From assembly GCF_018860585.1 (NCBI RefSeq), contig NZ_JAHKPR010000076.1, positions 40,512-104,511 on the forward strand: a stretch of DNA of 64,000 bases, written 5' to 3'. Both the position numbers and the translations under genes were made by a program. This DNA comes from Colwellia sp. E2M01 (GTDB lineage Bacteria; Pseudomonadota; Gammaproteobacteria; Enterobacterales; Alteromonadaceae). Below the pieces are notes generated by a model. The model was not told where the DNA came from. It searched no databases and worked only from the letters and a program-made list of their open reading frames with translations. Of this stretch, positions 31,618 through 40,944 are shown in pieces (positions within the stretch are counted from its first letter, which is position 1; each line of letters opens with the position of its first letter).

Positions 31618-31692
31618 TTATACCAACCTCACAAACTAAGCGAACATTTATACGGGCTAAAATAGATCACTTAATTAATGGAACTGGTATTA
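31618..31692. mobile_element. MITE-like element, family A, short deleted copy
   Basis: About 75 bp with ends of the form TTATACC...GGTATTA. On the opposite strand it matches the two ends of the element at 54832-55042: 24 bases (31657-31680) are identical to 54844-54867, and 26 of 28 bases (31631-31658) match 55003-55030. The roughly 135 bp between these parts are missing here. No transposase is present. Confidence 0.75.
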
Positions 31693-31854
31693 ATAGCCAA
31701 CTATTGTCTTGGATACAAAGTCCATTTCATTAGTTATAAACTATTAATATTGAGCGGTAATATACCCTAAAATATAACAGAGTTTAGTTATTTGATTGAT
31801 ATACAGTGTTTTTTTGTTGATTTTATAATATAAATTAACCAAATCCTAAGCTAA

Positions 31855-34626
31855 CTAAATACCATTAATAGCCGCAATTGCCACAGCTGAGTTATAAATA
31901 ATACTAGTAACACTTGACCATAAAGCGAGATTATTCGTATATTCAGCGTCAAGTGGTACAACAATGGTATCCCCTGGTTTTAAATTATCACCTACATCAC
32001 CGGTGAACCAATTACCACTATTCATCATTTTAATACTACCGTTTGCGGAAATAATATAAATTCTGCTTTCATCTGCTCGTTTTTTACTACCACCACTTTG
32101 TGCTAAATAATCATCGGCAGTTAAGCTTGGATCATATATATGCGACGAAGTAACTTGTACTTGACCGACAACGTTGATTGAGCTTTTCTTTGTTGGTACA
32201 TAAAGAACATCTCCGCCTTCAAGTAAAACATCATAATTGTCATCAGTCATAACTTTAGGCAAGTCGATAACTAAACGTCCTACAGGTTGTACATTTGCCA
32301 TATCTGCTAACATTTGTTTCACTTCAGCATACGATTGAGAGTAATCGTCATCTGTCAATGATTTAGATGCCATTTCAATGCGTAAATCTGCCGTTAATTT
32401 TAAGAGATTTTGTTGTTCTATTTTACGTAATTGTGTACGTGTAAATACTGATCCATCTTCATGTGCAAACTGGGTGAAGCCGCCTGCTTTAACGATTAAG
32501 TCAGCTAAACTTTCACCACGACGAATTGTATATTTACCGGGAAAAACAAATTCTCCTCTTAGCTCAACAACGTTATTTTCACTCCATGAGGGTATTTTGT
32601 GAATATTTAACCTATCTTTTGACTTAAGTAATATATTGTCTTGCTCATTACCATTAATTGCATTGCCTAAGTTGATCGAAATAGACGTTTGTTGCGCCAT
32701 ATGATTTATAATTTGGTTTCTAGTTACTTCAGATCGTTCTAAGTAAGCTGACTCAGTTAACCCTCCTCCAGCTTTAATTAAATTGTCAATCCTTCCCTCT
32801 TGAGCTAATGGGTAAACACCAGGAAACTTCACTTCACCATCAATTTCGACTAATGATATAGGCTGGCCAGAGCGTCCTTGTCGCTTTAATTGCTCAATAA
32901 TGGGTATTAATAAGCGTTGACGAGAGAATACAGTTAATTCTTTAATATCTATATCTTCTTCTATATCGCCACCACTTAATTGAGCAATAGATCTCTCAAT
33001 TAACTTTGCTTCTGCGTTTTTATCGCTGTCTAACGCTGAAAGTTGCTCTTCATCACCATACTTCAACCAAAATTGTTTTTTATTATATTCGTCCTTTGCT
33101 GTGTCTTGCTCTTTCCTAACTAAATTTTCTTGGGTAAAGGCTAAAGCATCTATATTAACTTTATTGTCAACTGATTTTAGGATATTAGAAAAAACAAGTA
33201 TTTTATCATTACCCTGTAACAGTAAATTATCTTTTGAACCAGGTGACGCTAATGCTTTTGCAAGATCAAACTGTAAAACTTCGATATTACGTGCGTTATC
33301 AATTTCTCGAACTACAAGCGAGTAGTTAAGATCTGCATAATGTAGTACATGCGAATTAATATCGGGGAAAACATCGGTAATACGTTGGCCATTTTGCCAT
33401 TGATATTTACCAGGACGAGTTACCGCACCTATAACGGTAATAGATTGCTCAAACATTTCAGCTGCTTTCATTACAAATACGGCATCGCCTGCTTTAGCTT
33501 TTTTAGCTAAATCACTGTCTTTGGTTAAATCAATATTAACAACAGAGCGTAAAGCACCTTGATTGTAACGCTCAACTCGTGTTGTTTTTGAAAATGCAGT
33601 AGGTAATAAACCACCTGACATAGCTACTACGTCAGCAAAACTTTCGTTCTCAGTTAATTCATAAATAGCAGGACGACGAACTTCACCTTCAACCGAGATA
33701 GTGCCGCCTTTAGGTGAAATAAAGACCACGTCGCCAGATTGTAATAATAAATCACCGCTTGAATCGCCTTTTATTAATAAGTCATATAAATCTAAGGTAT
33801 CAATTAATTTTCCTGAACGTTTGAGTTGGATAGTACGCAAACTACCTAAGTCACTTACACCGCCCGCGGCGAATATAGCGTGAGTAATACTTGATAATGA
33901 ACTTAAGGTGTAAGGCCCTGGCTTATGCGCATCACCTAAAACAAAAATACGCATAGATCGTAATGAAGCGATACCAACCACCACATCTACACCAATTATT
34001 TTTTCTTTAATTCGTGCTGTTAATAAGTTTTTCATCTCGTTAAATGTTAAGCCTGAAACAGTAAATGGGCCATGTTCGGGAAATACTATTTGTCCTTCAC
34101 GATTCACTTCTAATTCAAGCTCATGCTTTTCTTTCCCAAAAACTTGAATAGAAATTTGATCGCCAGGGCCAATAATATAATCAGCAGGAATGGCTATATC
34201 CATTGTAGGAGCAAAAGTTTGCGGGGCATTGGCAAAAACATCATAACCGAAGGGCTTTACTTTGTTGTCTTCCTCTAATATTTCTAACTCAGTTAATTCG
34301 CCTTCAGTGATAGGGTTGCCTTCTGCATCAAATTGAGTACCACGAGGAAAAACTGCAGTATTAAGTTTTTCACCCGATGCATTTCCACCTGAGATTTGCC
34401 CTTGAATACTATTAAGATCAATACCCATGCTTTTTGCAAGCGACTCTTGTTGCGATCTAGGGAGTTTTTTAAATTGCTCTATTTGTTGCTGACTAACAGC
34501 AGCAAAAGCCAAGGCTTTATTTGGTACCGTCAAAAGTGTAAGCGTAAATATCATTAAAGCTGCAACAATCGGGCTAGCTATGTCAAAATTACGACGATTA
34601 AAAAACTGTTTCATGGTGATTATCAT
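31855..34626 (-). CDS. Polysaccharide export protein with multiple SLBB domains (Wza-like)
   Basis: 923 residues. A signal-like hydrophobic segment (about 18-42) is followed by the export-domain motif YIIGPGDQISIQVFGKEKHEL and IVFPEHGPFTVSGLTF. Several SLBB repeats follow, each near a G-x-V/F-x-x-P-G-x-Y pattern (FVLGDAHKPGPY, VSVEGEVRRPAIY, TVIGAVTRPGKYQW, VEIDGEVKFPGVYPL, ELRGEFVFPGKY). Family knowledge places it in the outer membrane as a secretion channel. It has no classic lipobox and no polymer synthesis genes nearby. An alternative start is the Met at 34614. Confidence 0.85.
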   Translation of the reverse strand: MIITMKQFFNRRNFDIASPIVAALMIFTLTLLTVPNKALAFAAVSQQQIEQFKKLPRSQQESLAKSMGIDLNSIQGQISGGNASGEKLNTAVFPRGTQFDAEGNPITEGELTELEILEEDNKVKPFGYDVFANAPQTFAPTMDIAIPADYIIGPGDQISIQVFGKEKHELELEVNREGQIVFPEHGPFTVSGLTFNEMKNLLTARIKEKIIGVDVVVGIASLRSMRIFVLGDAHKPGPYTLSSLSSITHAIFAAGGVSDLGSLRTIQLKRSGKLIDTLDLYDLLIKGDSSGDLLLQSGDVVFISPKGGTISVEGEVRRPAIYELTENESFADVVAMSGGLLPTAFSKTTRVERYNQGALRSVVNIDLTKDSDLAKKAKAGDAVFVMKAAEMFEQSITVIGAVTRPGKYQWQNGQRITDVFPDINSHVLHYADLNYSLVVREIDNARNIEVLQFDLAKALASPGSKDNLLLQGNDKILVFSNILKSVDNKVNIDALAFTQENLVRKEQDTAKDEYNKKQFWLKYGDEEQLSALDSDKNAEAKLIERSIAQLSGGDIEEDIDIKELTVFSRQRLLIPIIEQLKRQGRSGQPISLVEIDGEVKFPGVYPLAQEGRIDNLIKAGGGLTESAYLERSEVTRNQIINHMAQQTSISINLGNAINGNEQDNILLKSKDRLNIHKIPSWSENNVVELRGEFVFPGKYTIRRGESLADLIVKAGGFTQFAHEDGSVFTRTQLRKIEQQNLLKLTADLRIEMASKSLTDDDYSQSYAEVKQMLADMANVQPVGRLVIDLPKVMTDDNYDVLLEGGDVLYVPTKKSSINVVGQVQVTSSHIYDPSLTADDYLAQSGGSKKRADESRIYIISANGSIKMMNSGNWFTGDVGDNLKPGDTIVVPLDAEYTNNLALWSSVTSIIYNSAVAIAAINGI

Positions 34627-34838
34627 TTTAACAATAGGTTCCTATCTTTATAGCTTGTATTTCAGACAAATTAAAAACTTAAATACTATAAACATTTTGG
34701 TAAATACAGCTATTCATTCTTGAATTAAAATTAGAATACAAGAATAACAGCATAAAGCTTACTCACTAGATTTAGTGACGACGAAGTTTACCAGTATATA
34801 CTTGTGCAAACAATATATTAGCTTAACTCCCCTTGAGT

Positions 34839-34883
34839 AATTATTATGAAAAATTAATTCTCATTAAATTTTTCATAATAATT
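34839..34883. repeat. 17-bp AT-rich inverted repeat
   Basis: A perfect 17-bp inverted repeat (arm AATTATTATGAAAAATT, 11-nt loop) in the 0.65-kb gap between the divergent SLBB and POT genes. It could be a terminator for unseen transcripts or a binding site. The rest of 34627-35280 shows one weak hairpin (AAAAAGGCA/TGCCTTTTT near 35107-35161) and no gene. Confidence 0.6.
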
Positions 34884-35280
34884 TATATCCGTTACCAATT
34901 AAGATTTAGGCTTCAAAGTATTTGAGTTACATATCAAGTTGCAATAAGGAGACGCTGTGATGTCGGTGTACTCATTATCTTGCAATGAACACCAATGAAG
35001 TAAATATTTAACTTGAACTCGGTTTAAGATGTTTTAAGTTCCATTGAAAACTCTGTACTTTGAATAGTAATAGCTATAAAAAACAACAAGGATGTTGTAT
35101 ATAAAAAAGGCATCTGTAAAAAGTTAATGACACTCTATGCTTACTCTTCACACTGCCTTTTTAACTTCTGAACACAGCTATAGACATTTTTGAATATCGT
35201 AATAGTGATTCATTTTCTTTATATTCTCATTCAGTTATAACATTTGCCTCGTTAATAATGTTACTGGTAAAGTAGATTTA

Positions 35281-35382
<102 letters not shown>

Positions 35383-35394
35383 AAGGAAAATATT

Positions 35395-36909
35395 ATGTCA
35401 ACTCAAACTGACACTGCTTTTTTTGGCCAACCTGCGGGCCTAAAGACTTTATTCTTCACCGAAATGTGGGAGCGCATGAGTTACTACGGTATGAGAATGT
35501 TGCTGGTTTTATTCATGACAGCAACATTACAAGAAGGTGGTTTAGGTCTTACTGTTGCTTCTGCTGCTGCAATTTATGGCCTTTATACAGGTAGCGTTTA
35601 TTTCATGGGCTTACCCGGCGGTTGGATTGCCGATAGGTTAATTGGTGGTCAAAAAGCAGTGTGGTATGGCGGCTTAATTATTATGTGTGGTCATATAATC
35701 CTAGCGATACCTAATGATAATACTTTTTTTGTCGGCTTAGTTTTTGTCATGTTAGGTACAGGTTTATTAAAACCTAATATTGGTGTTTTAGTCGGGCAAC
35801 TATATTCTTACGAAGATAAAAGACGTGACGGTGGCTACGCTATCTACTATATGGGCATCAATATAGGTGCTGTTATTGGTTACTCTGTTTGTGGCTATTT
35901 AATGGAAGATCAAGAAAATTACGGTTGGCATTGGGCATTTGGTGCCGCAGCTGTAGGTATGGCTTTCGGTTTACTTCATTATCGAAAGACGCTTGCTACC
36001 TTAAACGGTGCCGGCGCAAAACCTTCTTTCCCGCTATCAGTCAAAAATACAAAAATAAGCTGGATAATAATCAGCAGTATTTTGGTAACTATCTCTGTTG
36101 TGATGGGTTTAATTATGACGGGATTAATGACAGTTAACCCTGTTGCTATCGCCCAATATATTGCGGTTACTTTTACCTTAGTTTTCTTTATCTATTATGG
36201 CTCTATTTATTTTGGCGGTAATTTAACGACTAATGAAAAGAAGCGTTTGTGGGCACTATTACTCGTTTGTGTGGCATCCGCTTGTTTCTGGTCAGGCTTT
36301 GAGCAAGCAGGATCTTCTCTTAATTTATTTACTCGAGATTATACCGATCGCATGATAGGTAATTACGAAGTCCCTACCGGCTGGTTTCAATCGTTAAACG
36401 CTATTTTCATCGTACTTCTCTCGCCTTTTTTTGCTGCCTTATGGATTAATTTAGGTAAACGTTTAGTTAGCCCGTCTTACGGTATTAAGTGTGCTATGGG
36501 CTTAATAGTTATGGCCAGTGGTTTTCTGGTAATGTTTTTTGCAGCGCAATATGCCGCATCAGGCATGAAGGTAGCGCCATACTGGTTAGTGGCAACCTAC
36601 TTTTTACATACCGTTGGTGAGTTATGCTTAAGCCCAGTAGCCCTGAGCGCGGTAAGTAAATTATCGCCGCGACGTTTTGCAGGGCAAATGATGGGCATAT
36701 TCGTACTAACTTACTCAATAGGTAATATCATTTCAGGTTTGTTAGCTGGTAATTTTGATCCTAATAATGTTGAGCAACTACCTTATCTTTACCTACAAAT
36801 TGGATTATTTAGTATTGGCATAGGTATTGTGATTTTATTAATTGCTTTTAAAAGTCGTTTCTGGGAAAGCTTGGCTGACGAAGAAACTGACAATAAAATT
36901 AGAGTATAG
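35395..36909 (+). CDS. POT family proton-dependent oligopeptide transporter
   Basis: 504 residues, about 14 membrane helices. The proton-coupling motif ExxERxxYY is present as TEMWERMSYYGMR near residue 20. PTR2 blocks GTGLLKPNIGVLVGQLY and FYMGINIGA-like GGYAIYYMGINIGAVIG follow, as does the loop containing ASACFWSGFEQAGSSLNLF. Imports di- and tripeptides. Close to DtpA/YdgR types, but substrate range is not readable. Confidence 0.93.
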   Translation: MSTQTDTAFFGQPAGLKTLFFTEMWERMSYYGMRMLLVLFMTATLQEGGLGLTVASAAAIYGLYTGSVYFMGLPGGWIADRLIGGQKAVWYGGLIIMCGHIILAIPNDNTFFVGLVFVMLGTGLLKPNIGVLVGQLYSYEDKRRDGGYAIYYMGINIGAVIGYSVCGYLMEDQENYGWHWAFGAAAVGMAFGLLHYRKTLATLNGAGAKPSFPLSVKNTKISWIIISSILVTISVVMGLIMTGLMTVNPVAIAQYIAVTFTLVFFIYYGSIYFGGNLTTNEKKRLWALLLVCVASACFWSGFEQAGSSLNLFTRDYTDRMIGNYEVPTGWFQSLNAIFIVLLSPFFAALWINLGKRLVSPSYGIKCAMGLIVMASGFLVMFFAAQYAASGMKVAPYWLVATYFLHTVGELCLSPVALSAVSKLSPRRFAGQMMGIFVLTYSIGNIISGLLAGNFDPNNVEQLPYLYLQIGLFSIGIGIVILLIAFKSRFWESLADEETDNKIRV

Positions 36910-36921
36910 CAACATTGACTA

Positions 36922-36951
36922 AAACGATGAGTCATTGTGTACTCATCGTTT
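36922..36951 (+). terminator. Terminator of the POT gene
   Basis: An 11-bp perfect stem (AAACGATGAGT) with an 8-nt loop, followed by TTTAATTTT. It begins 13 bp after the POT stop. Confidence 0.85.
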
Positions 36952-37008
36952 AATTTTCTTGGTTATTATGCTGATAATAAACCCTACAACCTTGCTACAG
37001 ATACGCCC

Positions 37009-37587
37009 ATGAATATGAGAACACAACTTCGTAAAGAAATAAGACAACGTCGTAATTCACTTTCAAGCATTGAACAAAATGCAGCGGCAATTGCACTAAG
37101 TGAACGGTTAGCTACCCATAAAATAATTCAACAAGCGCAACATATTGCACTTTATTTGAGTAATGATGGTGAGTTATCAACAACTCGGTTTATTGATTGG
37201 TGTTGGCAACAAAATAAAGCCGTGTACTTACCGGTAATTCACCCTTTTAGCCCTGGTAATTTACTCTTTTTGCGCTACCAAAAAGACACGCCTCTGATCA
37301 ATAATATTTACGGTATTTTAGAGCCGAAATTAGATGTGACTCAAGTATGCCCGCTGAATCAGCTAGATGTTATTTTCACGCCTTTAGTCGCTTTTGATGG
37401 CTCAGGCGCAAGGTTAGGTATGGGCGGTGGTTTTTACGATCGCAGCTTAGCTAACTGGCAAAGCACAAAGTTATATCCGCTTGGCTTAGCTCATGACTGT
37501 CAGCGTGTTGAAGAAGTCCCTGTAGAAAGTTGGGATATTCCTTTACCTGAAATAATTACCCCGAGTAAAAGTTACTGTTTTAGTTAG
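37009..37587 (+). CDS. ygfA: 5-formyltetrahydrofolate cyclo-ligase
   Basis: Converts 5-formyl-THF to methenyl-THF with ATP. The start at 37009 (MNMRTQLRKEIRQRR) is chosen because a longer GTG-started frame would begin inside the terminator hairpin. 192 residues. The ATP-binding motif GARLGMGGGFYDR near the C-terminus is diagnostic. In many gammaproteobacteria 6S RNA lies directly upstream of this gene; here only about 60 bp separate it from the terminator, so 6S RNA is not in this position. Confidence 0.9.
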   Translation: MNMRTQLRKEIRQRRNSLSSIEQNAAAIALSERLATHKIIQQAQHIALYLSNDGELSTTRFIDWCWQQNKAVYLPVIHPFSPGNLLFLRYQKDTPLINNIYGILEPKLDVTQVCPLNQLDVIFTPLVAFDGSGARLGMGGGFYDRSLANWQSTKLYPLGLAHDCQRVEEVPVESWDIPLPEIITPSKSYCFS

Positions 37588-37612
37588 AGAAATATAAAGT
37601 AGGAACTAGAGC

Positions 37613-38530
37613 TTAATCTATTGACCAATCCAGTTCAGTAAACACCTGCTGCCACTGTTCATCAAAAGGCGCGACAATGTTAATTCGCTCATGAGTGATA
37701 GGGTGATCAAAGGCTAATGATTGTGCATGTAACATTAACCGTTTAAAGCCAAAATGCTGATTAAAAAATGGGTTTTGCTTATTATCACCATAATTAATAT
37801 CGCCGATAATAGGGGTTCTCAAGTGAGCAAGATGACGACGTATTTGATGTCGCCTTCCCGTAACGGGGCGTACTTCAACAAGAGAGTAACGCACGCTATC
37901 AAATTTTCCTAACGGGATGGGTAAACTCGCTTGTTGTTTTATCTGATAATAACTCTGCGCCGATTGTGCGGGCTTATCACGACTAACATTTTTATCGCCT
38001 AACTTATCTAGCTTTTCTTTAAGTGGATGATCAATTAAACCTTCAGGTACAGTTAAATGACCACGTACGAGCGCATAATAGGTTTTAACCATTGTGCTAG
38101 CTTGTGATGCAGCTTCAATATCAGATGCCGCTCTCCCCTTTTCTTCGGCACTAATATCTGACGCTTTTAAGGAGGTTATTAAAAGATCCGCTTGTTTAGA
38201 TTTATTAGCAAAAGCCTCACTTAACAAAGTCGCTACTTCTTTTGTTAAAGCAAAAAGCAGTACTCCAGATGTTGGCCTATCTAAACGGTGAACGGGATAA
38301 ACATATTGTCCAATTTGGTCACGCACTAACTGCAAAGCAAAATAAATTTCATCTCTGTCCATAAAACTACGATGGACAAATAATCCCGCAGGTTTATCGA
38401 CAGCCACCATAAACTCATCTTGATATAAAATAGTCAAAACGGGCTTATCTGGATCTTCATTAATTTCAGCTTGATTATCGATATTCATTTGCAAGTTACT
38501 ATTAGCTTTAAGTACTACTTCATCATTCAT
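37613..38530 (-). CDS. truC: tRNA pseudouridine(65) synthase TruC
   Basis: 305 residues, RluA-type pseudouridine synthase acting on U65 of tRNA. The TruC-specific start of the domain (ILYQDEFMVAVDKPAGLFVHRSFMDRDE) and the catalytic motif HRLDRPTSG with D84 are clear, and RRHQIRRHLAHLRTPIIGD is intact. Two additions stand out: an N-terminal extension of about 30 residues and a polar Ala/Ser/Lys/Glu-rich insert at about 112-146, where the E. coli enzyme has none. Confidence 0.9.
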   Translation of the reverse strand: MNDEVVLKANSNLQMNIDNQAEINEDPDKPVLTILYQDEFMVAVDKPAGLFVHRSFMDRDEIYFALQLVRDQIGQYVYPVHRLDRPTSGVLLFALTKEVATLLSEAFANKSKQADLLITSLKASDISAEEKGRAASDIEAASQASTMVKTYYALVRGHLTVPEGLIDHPLKEKLDKLGDKNVSRDKPAQSAQSYYQIKQQASLPIPLGKFDSVRYSLVEVRPVTGRRHQIRRHLAHLRTPIIGDINYGDNKQNPFFNQHFGFKRLMLHAQSLAFDHPITHERINIVAPFDEQWQQVFTELDWSID

Positions 38531-38628
38531 GTTTTTTACTGCCTAGTTCATACTAATAATCACATAAAAATACGAGTTCAGCGTACTTGAATTTGAGTAA
38601 TAGCTGAGTTTTATTAGGTTAATGTCGT

Positions 38629-38644
38629 CATTATCCTTAAAATA
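38629..38644. other. Candidate left attachment site (attL)
   Basis: CATTATCCTTAAAATA here and CATTATCCTTATAATA at 49293-49308 agree at 15 of 16 bases. They bracket the virus-like genes, and the integrase starts 139 bp inside this end. Removing the segment would leave a gap of about 210 bp between the divergent truC and DUF3549 genes, a normal promoter region. This is pattern evidence only. Confidence 0.5.
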
Positions 38645-38782
38645 CCACCTAATTGTACTTTAAAAACCGCTTTAACTGTTGTTTTTTAGTGTTTCACTCT
38701 ATTTTTTTATATAAACCTTTAAAAATCATTGTTTCGACTTTTTTATTTAAGTGACCCATATATAACAAAAAGGAATTAAAAA

Positions 38783-39694
38783 TTGAATATAAACAACAAA
38801 AAAATCTATAAAAACCCCGCAGAAAATTATATTTTTTCTCTCGATTCCCCAGTAAATGCACAAAACACGGCTTTAGCTCTTAATCGTTTATGCAATAAAT
38901 TACAAAAAAATAGTAATTATTTGTCATTCGATTGGTCAAAACTAAGCTATTCCGCATTAATAAAGTTAAAACATGATCTTCAGAATGACGATTATAGCGC
39001 GGGAACGATTAACACTTACTTATCTATATTTAAAAGCGTTGCGCTTGATGCATGGCGTTTAAAATTGATTGCAACGGATGATTATTTACATATAAAAGAT
39101 ATAAAGCGTGTAAAAGGTTCACGCGTTGCAACTGGCCGAGCGCTCACACCAAAAGAGATCAACAATATAGTTAAGCGCTGCTTGAACTTAAAAACAATGG
39201 CAGGTTGCAGGAACGCAGCTATAATAGCCATAACTTACGGCGCAGGGTTAAGAGTTAGTGAGCTTGCGAGCATTAAGAAAGAAAACATAAACAATGATGT
39301 TTTAGTTGTAATAGGTAAAGGAAACAAGCAAAGAATAATCCCTTTGCCCGCTTTTGTACTTAAACACGTTAAAAGGTGGTTAAAGTCTAGGCTTGCTTTT
39401 GATTGTGAGTACGTTTTTTTGCGGGTGCAAAAAGGCGATCACATCATCAACGAGCGCATTGCAAAAAAAGGATATAGCGACATATTCAGTAAAATAGCTA
39501 AATATTCAAAACAAGAACATTTTACACCGCACGACTTACGGCGCAGCTATGCAACCAATCTTTTAGAATGTAATGTTGATTTATTTACAGTACAAAGCCT
39601 TTTAGGGCATTCTAGCCCAGACACAACAAAAATTTATGATTTACGGGGAGAAAAGACAAAGGCCGAAGCTGTTAAACTGTTGCCGTTTCAATAA
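38783..39694 (+). CDS. Tyrosine recombinase / integrase of the provirus
   Basis: 303 residues from a TTG start with AAAGGAA eight bases upstream. The SAM-like N-terminal domain is followed by the catalytic domain with Arg in GAGLRVSELASI, Lys in GKGNKQRIIPL, HxxR in TPHDLRRSYAT, and His and Tyr in LLGHSSPDTTKIYD. The core resembles XerC/D and integron-type recombinases more than lambda Int, and there is no obvious arm-binding domain. Close to the candidate attL, as expected for an element-specific integrase. Confidence 0.9.
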   Translation: MNINNKKIYKNPAENYIFSLDSPVNAQNTALALNRLCNKLQKNSNYLSFDWSKLSYSALIKLKHDLQNDDYSAGTINTYLSIFKSVALDAWRLKLIATDDYLHIKDIKRVKGSRVATGRALTPKEINNIVKRCLNLKTMAGCRNAAIIAITYGAGLRVSELASIKKENINNDVLVVIGKGNKQRIIPLPAFVLKHVKRWLKSRLAFDCEYVFLRVQKGDHIINERIAKKGYSDIFSKIAKYSKQEHFTPHDLRRSYATNLLECNVDLFTVQSLLGHSSPDTTKIYDLRGEKTKAEAVKLLPFQ

Positions 39695-39744
39695 TTAAGC
39701 TTTACCCTATCAATAAAATACTAATTAAAAATAAGGATCATTTA

Positions 39745-40113
39745 ATGAGAAATTTACTCTTAACTGCCGCGGCCTTATCTGTGTTAATGGCTGGCTGCTC
39801 TTCAAAGCCGAGTTTATATAGTGCAGTAACACCGTTAAAAGGCGGCGAATTAATAACAATTACTACGGCTATTAGTAGAGAAGAGGCACTATTAAAGGCG
39901 AACACTAACGCAGAAAACTATTGTGAATATAAGCAGTTTTCAGGTTATGAAGTAAATGAAGTAAACACTATTTACCAAGGCTTATACGAAAACGAAAAAG
40001 CCGCGCAAAAAGTAAAGAAAGGCGAGCAAGTATTAGGTAGATTTACGGCGGGAATGTTTAGGACAGATTCTAAAACAGATTTTAAAACAGATTTAAGCTT
40101 TAGGTGCATTTAA
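39745..40113 (+). CDS. Small lipoprotein carried by the provirus
   Basis: 122 residues with a clean lipoprotein signal (MRNLLLTAAALSVLMAGC; cysteine at 18). The mature part is not recognised; it has two further cysteines (YCEY and FRCI near the end) that could form a disulfide. A GGATCA ribosome-binding site precedes the ATG. It lies behind the integrase, on the strand opposite the virion genes. That makes it a candidate for expression in the lysogen, for example a superinfection-exclusion factor. This is inference from position only. Confidence 0.7.
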   Translation: MRNLLLTAAALSVLMAGCSSKPSLYSAVTPLKGGELITITTAISREEALLKANTNAENYCEYKQFSGYEVNEVNTIYQGLYENEKAAQKVKKGEQVLGRFTAGMFRTDSKTDFKTDLSFRCI

Positions 40114-40126
40114 TAACATTATTAAT

Positions 40127-40168
40127 GTTTGTTCGCACGAACACGCCCCCTTGTACGTACGAACAAAC
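40127..40168. terminator. Hairpin between converging transcripts
   Basis: GTTTGTTCG and its exact complement CGAACAAAC enclose 24 nt with a further GTTCG/CGAAC pairing option. It separates the integrase-lipoprotein unit from the end of the leftward virion operon. The T run is weak. Confidence 0.5.
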
Positions 40169-40184
40169 TTAACAACGTTATAAT

Positions 40185-40349
40185 TTAACACTTTGCACAT
40201 TTTTCAGCAGCCTGCTCAAGTAGCGCTAAACGCTTATCAAAGCCGCTTGTTATTTTGTTAAACTTAAACAAGAAAAAAAGCGCCATACCGCCTACGGGCG
40301 TTATTCCTAATTCCGCCAGGTCTTTTAATGTTGGTAATAAATCAATCAT
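40185..40349 (-). CDS. 54-residue membrane protein, last gene of the virion/lysis operon
   Basis: MIDLLPTLKDLAELG, a glycine/phenylalanine-rich hydrophobic segment (PVGGMALFFLFKF) and a charged tail ending CAKC. Its start overlaps the end of the holin candidate by 8 nt. The size, single TM and position beside the holin candidate suggest a lysis accessory protein, but no family was recognised. Confidence 0.6.
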   Translation of the reverse strand: MIDLLPTLKDLAELGITPVGGMALFFLFKFNKITSGFDKRLALLEQAAEKCAKC

Positions 40350-40662
40350 TGTTTTTTTTCCACCTAAAGAGCTTATCTATACCAAAAACAGCAAAACTTA
40401 TAGATAAAAACCCGCCAACGTACCAGTCAGGGAAAATCCCCAATTGTTCAAAAGCTGCCTGCGTTGATTCCCGCAGGGGCGGGATAAACAAGCTTATAAA
40501 AGGATATGACCAAATCAACACTAAAAATTCATCAGACCAACCAATCAAGCTGTTTTTTGAATTTTCAATTTTTGCCTCCGCTTTTAGTAGTTCTGCTTTT
40601 GATTTACTACTAACCCAATCTTTAAACGTTCCGCCGATAATCGACAAGATAAGAGACATCAT
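40342..40662 (-). CDS. Holin candidate, 3-TM type
   Basis: 106 residues from ATG 40662, chosen because GGGAG lies 8 nt upstream; the frame is open 15 nt further to a GTG. A hydrophobic start (MMSLILSIIGGTF) is followed by an amphipathic helix (SKAELLKAEAKIENSK) and two more hydrophobic segments (FLVLIWSYPFISLFI and WYVGGFLSISFAVFGI). The end is basic (RWKKNND). The layout matches three-TM holins of phages and gene transfer agents. It would let a peptidoglycan hydrolase reach the wall. Confidence 0.65.
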   Translation of the reverse strand: MMSLILSIIGGTFKDWVSSKSKAELLKAEAKIENSKNSLIGWSDEFLVLIWSYPFISLFIPPLRESTQAAFEQLGIFPDWYVGGFLSISFAVFGIDKLFRWKKNND

Positions 40663-40686
40663 GTTACCCACTCCCACAACTTAAAG

Positions 40687-40944
40687 TTAATCATGCGTAA
40701 TATCATAAATCCACCCGCCTAAACTCCAATTGCTAGACCCTGATAACTTTGCTCCAACAGCGTTAACACCGCTAGCAAAGATATTATCGTTATTTAACGG
40801 ATTGATAGAATTACCAACAACCCCCGCCGCCTGTGTCGCTGCTTGCGCTGCTTTTTGCGTGGCAAAATACCCCACCACACCAAGCGCTAAAACACCAACA
40901 CCAACCATGGCCGCTTTACTGTTTAGTATTTTTTCTACTTTCAT
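40687..40944 (-). CDS. Small virion membrane protein candidate (85 aa)
   Basis: A basic N-terminus (MKVEKILNSK), one TM segment (AAMVGVGVLALGVVGYFA), an Ala/Gln-rich helix and a polar end with Trp-Gly (NWSLGGWIYD). It overlaps the next gene upstream by 4 nt. It resembles the short integral membrane proteins of PM2-like virions in layout, not in a detectable family. Confidence 0.65.
   Translation of the reverse strand: MKVEKILNSKAAMVGVGVLALGVVGYFATQKAAQAATQAAGVVGNSINPLNNDNIFASGVNAVGAKLSGSSNWSLGGWIYDITHD

Noticed and set aside
36910..37008. 6S RNA (ssrS), often directly upstream of ygfA
   Set aside because: Only about 100 bp are available and 30 of them are a clear terminator; no 6S-like long hairpin is present.
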